Positions 60,139-64,000 of a stretch of 64,000 nt of DNA are shown here, in pieces; the stretch's first letter is position 1; every line of letters begins with the position of its first letter. The notes under the pieces were generated by a model. That model ran no database searches and was not told the DNA's origin. It worked only from the letters and a program-made list of their open reading frames with translations. Both the position numbers and the translations under genes were made by a program. Source of the DNA: JAJFUE01 sp039683515 (GTDB lineage Bacteria; Sumerlaeota; Sumerlaeia; MVZB01); the NCBI GenBank assembly GCA_039683515.1, contig JBDKRG010000003.1, positions 68,496 to 132,495 of the forward strand. Reading direction: 5' to 3'.

Positions 60139-60717
60139 ATGAGTGATCCAATGATGCCATTCCCGCCCGCCGAGGGCGAATGCCTGATCATCGTCGACCT
60201 GGAAGCCACGTGCTGGCGGGGCAAAGCGCCGGCGCCGTTCGAGATCATCGAGATCGGCGCGGTGGCATGGCGCAGGGGCGCGGGCGTGATCGGCGAGTTC
60301 CAGACGTTCGTGAAGCCGCAGTTCTCGTCGATATCCGAGTTCTGCACGGAGTTGACCACGATCCGCCAGGAGAACGTAGACGGCGCGCCGCTGTTCCCGG
60401 AAGCGTGGGAAAACTTTCGCGAGTGGATGCGCGGCTACGAACCTTTCACGCTGGCCTCGTGGGGCTACTACGACGACAAGCAGTTTCGCAAGGACTGCGA
60501 GCGCCACGGGATCGTATACGACATCGAGCGTCACCTGAACCTGAAGGTGGCATTCGCGCAACTCACCGGCCGCAGGAAATCCGGCCTGGGCGAGACGCTC
60601 GCGATTGTCGGGCTGTATTTCGAGGGGACGCACCACCGCGGCATCGACGACGCGCGCAACATCGCACGCATCCTGGAGTGGATGGTCGACAAAACGAAAG
60701 AGCGGACAGGAACATGA
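60139..60717 (+). CDS. ERI1-like DEDDh 3'-5' exonuclease
   Basis: The 192-residue protein has the exonuclease fold with Asp20 and Glu22 in VDLEATC, Asp112 or Asp113 in SWGYYDDKQF and His166/Asp171 in HHRGIDDARN, the complete DEDDh set. FEIIEIGAV and ELTTIRQENV match the ERI1/KapD subgroup, which trims structured RNA 3' ends. It begins 28 bases after Y RNA 5 with AAGGAA as ribosome-binding site and overlaps rtcA by ATGA. It probably trims damaged or misfolded RNA 3' ends before repair or decay; partnership with Ro60 is inferred. Confidence 0.87.
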   Translation: MSDPMMPFPPAEGECLIIVDLEATCWRGKAPAPFEIIEIGAVAWRRGAGVIGEFQTFVKPQFSSISEFCTELTTIRQENVDGAPLFPEAWENFREWMRGYEPFTLASWGYYDDKQFRKDCERHGIVYDIERHLNLKVAFAQLTGRRKSGLGETLAIVGLYFEGTHHRGIDDARNIARILEWMVDKTKERTGT

Positions 60718-61733
60718 TTACCATCGACGGCTCCCGAGGCGAAGGGGGCGGACAGATCTTGAGGACCGCGCTGGCGCTGTCGCTCGTCACGGGGCGGCCG
60801 TTCCGGATCGAGAACATCCGGGCCGGGCGGCGCAAGCCGGGGCTCATGCGGCAGCACCTCACCGCGGTTTCGGCCGCCGCGCAGATCGGCCATGCGGAGT
60901 TCAAAGGCGGCGAGATCGGCTCGATGCGGCTTGCGTTCGCGCCGCGGCCGGCCGAGGCGGGCCACTACCACTTCGCCGTCGGGACGGCCGGCAGCACCAC
61001 GCTCGTTCTGCAGACCGTCCTGCCGGCGCTGATGCTCGCCGACGGGCCTTCGGAGCTGGTCCTCGAGGGCGGCACGCACAACCCGATGGCCCCGCCGTTC
61101 GATTTCCTGGAACGGGCGTTCCTGCCGCTCCTTGGGAAGATCGGCCCGAACGTCACGGCCACGCTCGACCGGCCGGGGTTCTACCCGGCGGGCGGCGGGC
61201 AGGTCACGGTGCGGATCGAACCCGCGAAAGCGTTGCGCAAGCTCGAACTGCTCGAGCGCGGGCACGTCGTCAGCCGGACCGCGCGCGCGGCCGTCGCCAA
61301 CCTGGACCCGAAGATCGCCGAGCGCGAGCTGAAGGTCGTCGGCGAAAAACTCGGCTGGCCGAAGGAGTCGCTGAAAGTCGCGCAGCTGCGCGACTCGCAC
61401 GGCCCGGGCAACGCGCTCACGATCGAGATCGAAAGCGAGGCCGTGACGGAGGTGTTCACCGGCTTCGGCGAGCGCGGCGTCACGGCCGAGACCGTCGCCG
61501 AGCGGGTCGTGGGTGAAGCGAAGGAATACATCGAGGCGGACGGGATCCCGGTCGGCCGGCACCTGGCCGACCAGCTCCTGATCCCGATGGCGCTGGCCGG
61601 CGGCGGGAAATTCCGCACCCTCGAGCCGACGCCGCACACGCAAACGAACGCGGAGGTCATCCGGGAGTTTATCGATGTGGAAATCCGGATGAGCGAGCAG
61701 GCCAAAGACGATTGGGCGATTGAAATCGGTTAG
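60714..61733 (+). CDS. rtcA: RtcA RNA 3'-terminal phosphate cyclase
   Basis: The 339-residue protein has the family start IDGSRGEGGGQILRTALALS, RAGRRKPGLMRQHLTAV, GGGQVTV and the catalytic His308 in PTPHTQTNAEVI, which takes AMP during the reaction. RtcA converts an RNA 3'-phosphate to a 2',3'-cyclic phosphate with ATP and can adenylylate 5' ends. The length matches E. coli RtcA. Coupled by ATGA to the exonuclease gene. rtcA and rtcB are here separated by a small gene rather than adjacent. Confidence 0.95.
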   Translation: MITIDGSRGEGGGQILRTALALSLVTGRPFRIENIRAGRRKPGLMRQHLTAVSAAAQIGHAEFKGGEIGSMRLAFAPRPAEAGHYHFAVGTAGSTTLVLQTVLPALMLADGPSELVLEGGTHNPMAPPFDFLERAFLPLLGKIGPNVTATLDRPGFYPAGGGQVTVRIEPAKALRKLELLERGHVVSRTARAAVANLDPKIAERELKVVGEKLGWPKESLKVAQLRDSHGPGNALTIEIESEAVTEVFTGFGERGVTAETVAERVVGEAKEYIEADGIPVGRHLADQLLIPMALAGGGKFRTLEPTPHTQTNAEVIREFIDVEIRMSEQAKDDWAIEIG

Positions 61734-61744
61734 GGAGAGAAGAG

Positions 61745-61817
61745 TTCACGCAAAAACGCAAAAGAGCAAAACCCGCAAAAACAAAGAACGAATTTCCTTT
61801 TGCGATCTTTGCGTGAA
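61745..61817. repeat. Inverted repeat TTCACGCAAA ... TTTGCGTGAA after rtcA
   Basis: Arms at 61745-61754 and 61808-61817 enclose A-rich CGCAAA units, with a further CTTTTGCGTG copy at 61829-61838. It resembles a dispersed planctomycete-type A-rich repeat and may act as a weak transcription pause. Confidence 0.55.
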
Positions 61818-61863
61818 TCTTTTTGGCGCTTTTGCGTGATGATATTTTTCCGGAGCATTAACA

Positions 61864-62208
61864 ATGTTTTCGATGATCAAAAAGTTCTTTGCGTGGATGA
61901 ACGAATCCGAGGCGAATCATTTCTGCGAATGCGTGATAAAAATCATTCATTCAAAGCCGCCTATTTTTAACAAGCACACAATGAGTTGGATTGAGGTGGA
62001 TGCGCGCGAGGAACCGGCGATCGCGTTTGAAACGATCTGTGACAAGATCTGCGATCACGACCTGAAAATTTCGCGAGAAGTTTACGACCGCATTTGCGAA
62101 TGCAGAAGGTTATATCAAGAGTATTATCATTGCGATCCCAAACGCGTCGATTTCATCGACGAGAGCTATGTGACCGACAGGCCGGTCACGACAGAGCCGG
62201 ACGAGTGA
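61864..62208 (+). CDS. Small protein of unknown function
   Basis: The 114-residue protein is rich in Cys, Glu and Lys (for example HFCECVIKIIH, DKICDH, RICECRRLY) and appears helical, with no membrane segment. Codon use is more A+T-rich than rtcA and rtcB, and the gene is inserted between them, so it may be recently acquired. GGAG lies nine bases before the start. The size and acidic helical pattern would suit a small immunity-type or adaptor protein, but I recognise no family. Confidence 0.6.
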   Translation: MFSMIKKFFAWMNESEANHFCECVIKIIHSKPPIFNKHTMSWIEVDAREEPAIAFETICDKICDHDLKISREVYDRICECRRLYQEYYHCDPKRVDFIDESYVTDRPVTTEPDE

Positions 62209-62216
62209 TTTCGATT

Positions 62217-62254
62217 TTCGATTACGATTACGATTACGAGCACGAGCACGAACG
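62217..62254 (+). repeat. GATTAC/GAGCAC repeat tract upstream of rtcB
   Basis: Three GATTAC units and two GAGCAC units end about 25 bases before the rtcB start, the same placement as before the Ro60 and rtcR genes. Confidence 0.85.
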
Positions 62255-62279
62255 ATGAGAATCATTAAGGAATACATCC

Positions 62280-63677
62280 ATGAAAGCGCGTGAACTATAC
62301 AACCTGGGCGTCCCGAAGGGGGATGCCTTGAAGCTGGCGTTGGAGTTGATCGGCAATGCCGCGCAGGCGGGGATGAAGAAGGAAGAGATCCGCGCGGCGC
62401 TGCGGCTTGTGACCGGCGATCCGGCGGCCAACGTCGATCACCCGATGTTCGGAGCGCTCGCCGCCAAGCTCGTCGAAGCCGACACCGCGCGGATGCGTTA
62501 CGTTCCGCGCGGCGAGCCGGCGCGGTGGCGGCAGTGGGGAACGGACGTCGAGGAGGGCGCGCTCGAACAGATGCGCAATGCCGTCAGGCTGCCGGTCGCG
62601 GTCAAGGGCGCGTTGATGCCCGACGCGCACCAGGGCTACGGCCTGCCGATCGGCGGCGTGCTCGCGACCAAGGGCGTGGTCATCCCGTACGCCGTCGGCG
62701 TCGACATCGCCTGCCGGATGAAGCTGACCGTCCTCGACCTGCCGGTCTCGATGCTGCGCGGGCAGGAGGAACAGCTCACGCGGGCGATCAACACCGAGAC
62801 GCGGTTCGGCGTCGGCGCCGAGTTCAAGAAACGGCGCGAGCACGGCGTCATGGACGAGGACTGGTCGGTGACGGCCGTGACGGCATCGCACAAGGACAAG
62901 GCGTGGGGGCAGCTCGGCACGAGCGGCAGCGGCAACCACTTCGTCGAGTTCGGCGAGCTGACGCTGAGCAAGCCGGATTTGGGACTTGAGGCCGGGACGT
63001 ATCTCGCGCTGCTTTCCCACAGCGGAAGCCGCGGCACCGGCGCCGACGTTGCGGCCCATTACAGCAAGATCGCCATGCGGCTGCGGCCGGAACTGCCGCG
63101 CGAACTGATGCACCTGGCGTGGCTCGACCTCGACCGCCAGGAGGGGCTCGAGTATTGGGAAGCAATGCAGCTCATGGGCAAGTACGCCGCGGCCAATCAC
63201 GAGCTGATCCATCGGTTCATCGCGCGGCACCTCGGCGCGCGCGTGCTGCTCGACGTCGAGAACCACCACAACTTCGCGTGGCGCGAGGTGCACGACGGCC
63301 AGGAGGTGATCGTGCACCGCAAGGGGGCCACGCCGGCCGGCGCGGGCGTGCTCGGGATCATCCCGGGGTCGATGGGGACGGCCGGGTTCATCGCGCGCGG
63401 CCTGGGCGAGCCCGAGTCGCTGGGCTCGGCGTCGCACGGCGCGGGCCGGCGGATGTCGCGGACGGCCGCCAAGGCGAGCTTCACGTGGCACGACGTCAAG
63501 AAGTTCCTCGCCGAACACGGGGTGACGCTCATCTCGGCGGGGCTCGACGAGGCGCCGATGGCCTACAAGGACATCGAATCGGTGATGGCCGCACAGGCCG
63601 ATCTGGTCGAAGCCGTCGCCCGGTTCGAGCCGCGCCTCGTCAAGATGGCCCCCGCCGGCGAACGGCCGGAGGATTGA
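62280..63677 (+). CDS. rtcB: RtcB RNA ligase
   Basis: The 465-residue protein carries the RtcB active site: PDAHQGYGLPIGG, Asp142 and Cys145 in GVDIACRM, Asn219/His220 in GSGNHF, His247 in LLSHSGSRG, His330 in ENHHNFAW and the GMP-accepting His386 in SASHGAGR. RtcB joins 2',3'-cyclic or 3'-phosphate ends to 5'-OH ends using GTP and Mn2+. The metal motif normally reads GVDIGCGM, so two residues next to the ligands differ here. AAGGAA lies seven bases upstream. The protein is longer than E. coli RtcB (408). Confidence 0.95.
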   Translation: MKARELYNLGVPKGDALKLALELIGNAAQAGMKKEEIRAALRLVTGDPAANVDHPMFGALAAKLVEADTARMRYVPRGEPARWRQWGTDVEEGALEQMRNAVRLPVAVKGALMPDAHQGYGLPIGGVLATKGVVIPYAVGVDIACRMKLTVLDLPVSMLRGQEEQLTRAINTETRFGVGAEFKKRREHGVMDEDWSVTAVTASHKDKAWGQLGTSGSGNHFVEFGELTLSKPDLGLEAGTYLALLSHSGSRGTGADVAAHYSKIAMRLRPELPRELMHLAWLDLDRQEGLEYWEAMQLMGKYAAANHELIHRFIARHLGARVLLDVENHHNFAWREVHDGQEVIVHRKGATPAGAGVLGIIPGSMGTAGFIARGLGEPESLGSASHGAGRRMSRTAAKASFTWHDVKKFLAEHGVTLISAGLDEAPMAYKDIESVMAAQADLVEAVARFEPRLVKMAPAGERPED

Positions 63678-64000
63678 TGCGGGTCGGGAGCCTCGCCCAG
63701 GCAATGGCGAGAGGCCCGGGGGGCGGCTGCCCACGGGCTGAAAAGGGGGGAAAGGACCCAAGAGACCAAAAGCGTTAGGTGGCTAACCGAAGCGGCGGGG
63801 GACGGGGGGGTGGGGATTGCGGATTTCGGATTGCGGATTTCGGATTGGGGAATTGTCGCGGGGATTTGGGGGCGATGGATTGCGGATTTCGGATTGCGGA
63901 TTGCGGATTGGGGAATTGTCGCCTGGATCTTGGGCTGATTGGTCGGATGGGGCGGATTCTGGAATTTTGCAATCCGGAATCGGCAATCCGCATTCGGCGA
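63678..64000. other. Repeat-rich intergenic end of window
   Basis: No gene is supported. A G-rich stretch is followed by many copies of GGATTGCGGATT and GGATTTCGGATT units (63813-63912) and a shorter reverse copy (63963-63995, AATCCGGAATCGGCAATCCG). Apparent ORFs here only translate the repeat. Confidence 0.75.
63813..63912. repeat. GGATTGC/GGATTTC tandem repeat cluster
   Basis: Two blocks, each made of alternating GGATTGC and GGATTTC units and each ending GGATTGGGGAATTGTCGC, form the longest such array in the window. The unit matches the copies at 7.2, 15.3 and 39.2 kb. Confidence 0.85.

Noticed and set aside
63775..63993. Short frames rich in NPQSAIRNPQS at the right edge
   Set aside because: They are direct translations of the GGATTGC repeat array with no ribosome-binding site.

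Overview
The window is G+C-rich DNA, densely packed with long gene runs on one strand and studded with short dispersed repeats, as in large environmental genomes (Planctomycetota, Sumerlaeota, Hydrogenedentota and similar MAGs). It carries no rRNA, true tRNA or ribosomal protein gene, so the phylum is not determined. The LPS/exopolysaccharide-type genes and the chemotaxis-like array suggest a Gram-negative-type envelope.

Layout. 1-3.4 kb: end of a large multidomain surface protein. 3.4-23.2 kb: a polysaccharide locus, nearly all on the minus strand, with glycosyltransferases, four zinc-finger C-methyltransferases, a PIG-L deacetylase, a glucose-1-phosphate cytidylyltransferase, a sugar epimerase, a Wzx-type flippase, two asparagine synthases and an O-antigen polymerase/ligase. 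23.4-35.1 kb: membrane glycosyltransferase-like proteins (two are tandem duplicates), an M3 oligoendopeptidase, a pseudo-receiver/PilZ protein and an alpha/beta hydrolase. 35.4-52.0 kb: a plus-strand chemosensory operon (response regulator, cheA, cheW, mcp, cheX-like, cheY, cheR, cheD, HDOD, cheY, cheX-like, cheB, a large hybrid histidine kinase and a response regulator), with no flagellar genes in view.

52.0-63.7 kb is the most unusual part: an RNA-repair and RNA-quality-control island. rtcR (CARF plus sigma-54 AAA+ activator) diverges from a plus-strand gene run that starts at a good -24/-12 promoter. The run encodes a Ro60-type TROVE/vWA protein, a barstar-family protein, an A+T-rich protein with an RNxxxH HEPN-like motif, a CxC protein, a HEAT-repeat protein, an ERI1-like DEDDh exonuclease, RtcA (RNA 3'-phosphate cyclase), a small unknown protein and RtcB (RNA ligase). 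Between these genes lie five Y RNAs of the YrlA type. Each has a closing stem with conserved GGCGA/UCGCC, a second covarying stem and a permuted tRNA-like module. There is also a 46-nt stem-only mini Y RNA and a possible decayed copy. The arrangement suggests that RNA damage sensed through RtcR induces Ro60, its Y RNAs, a 3' exonuclease and the RtcA/RtcB sealing enzymes together. The Y RNAs also delimit cargo genes much as repeats delimit cassettes.

The window ends in a repeat-rich stretch of GGATTGC/GGATTTC units. Two repeat families recur throughout: (GATTAC)n-(GAGCAC)n tracts, mostly just upstream of start codons, and GGATTGC tracts, one of which sits in frame inside a glycosyltransferase gene.
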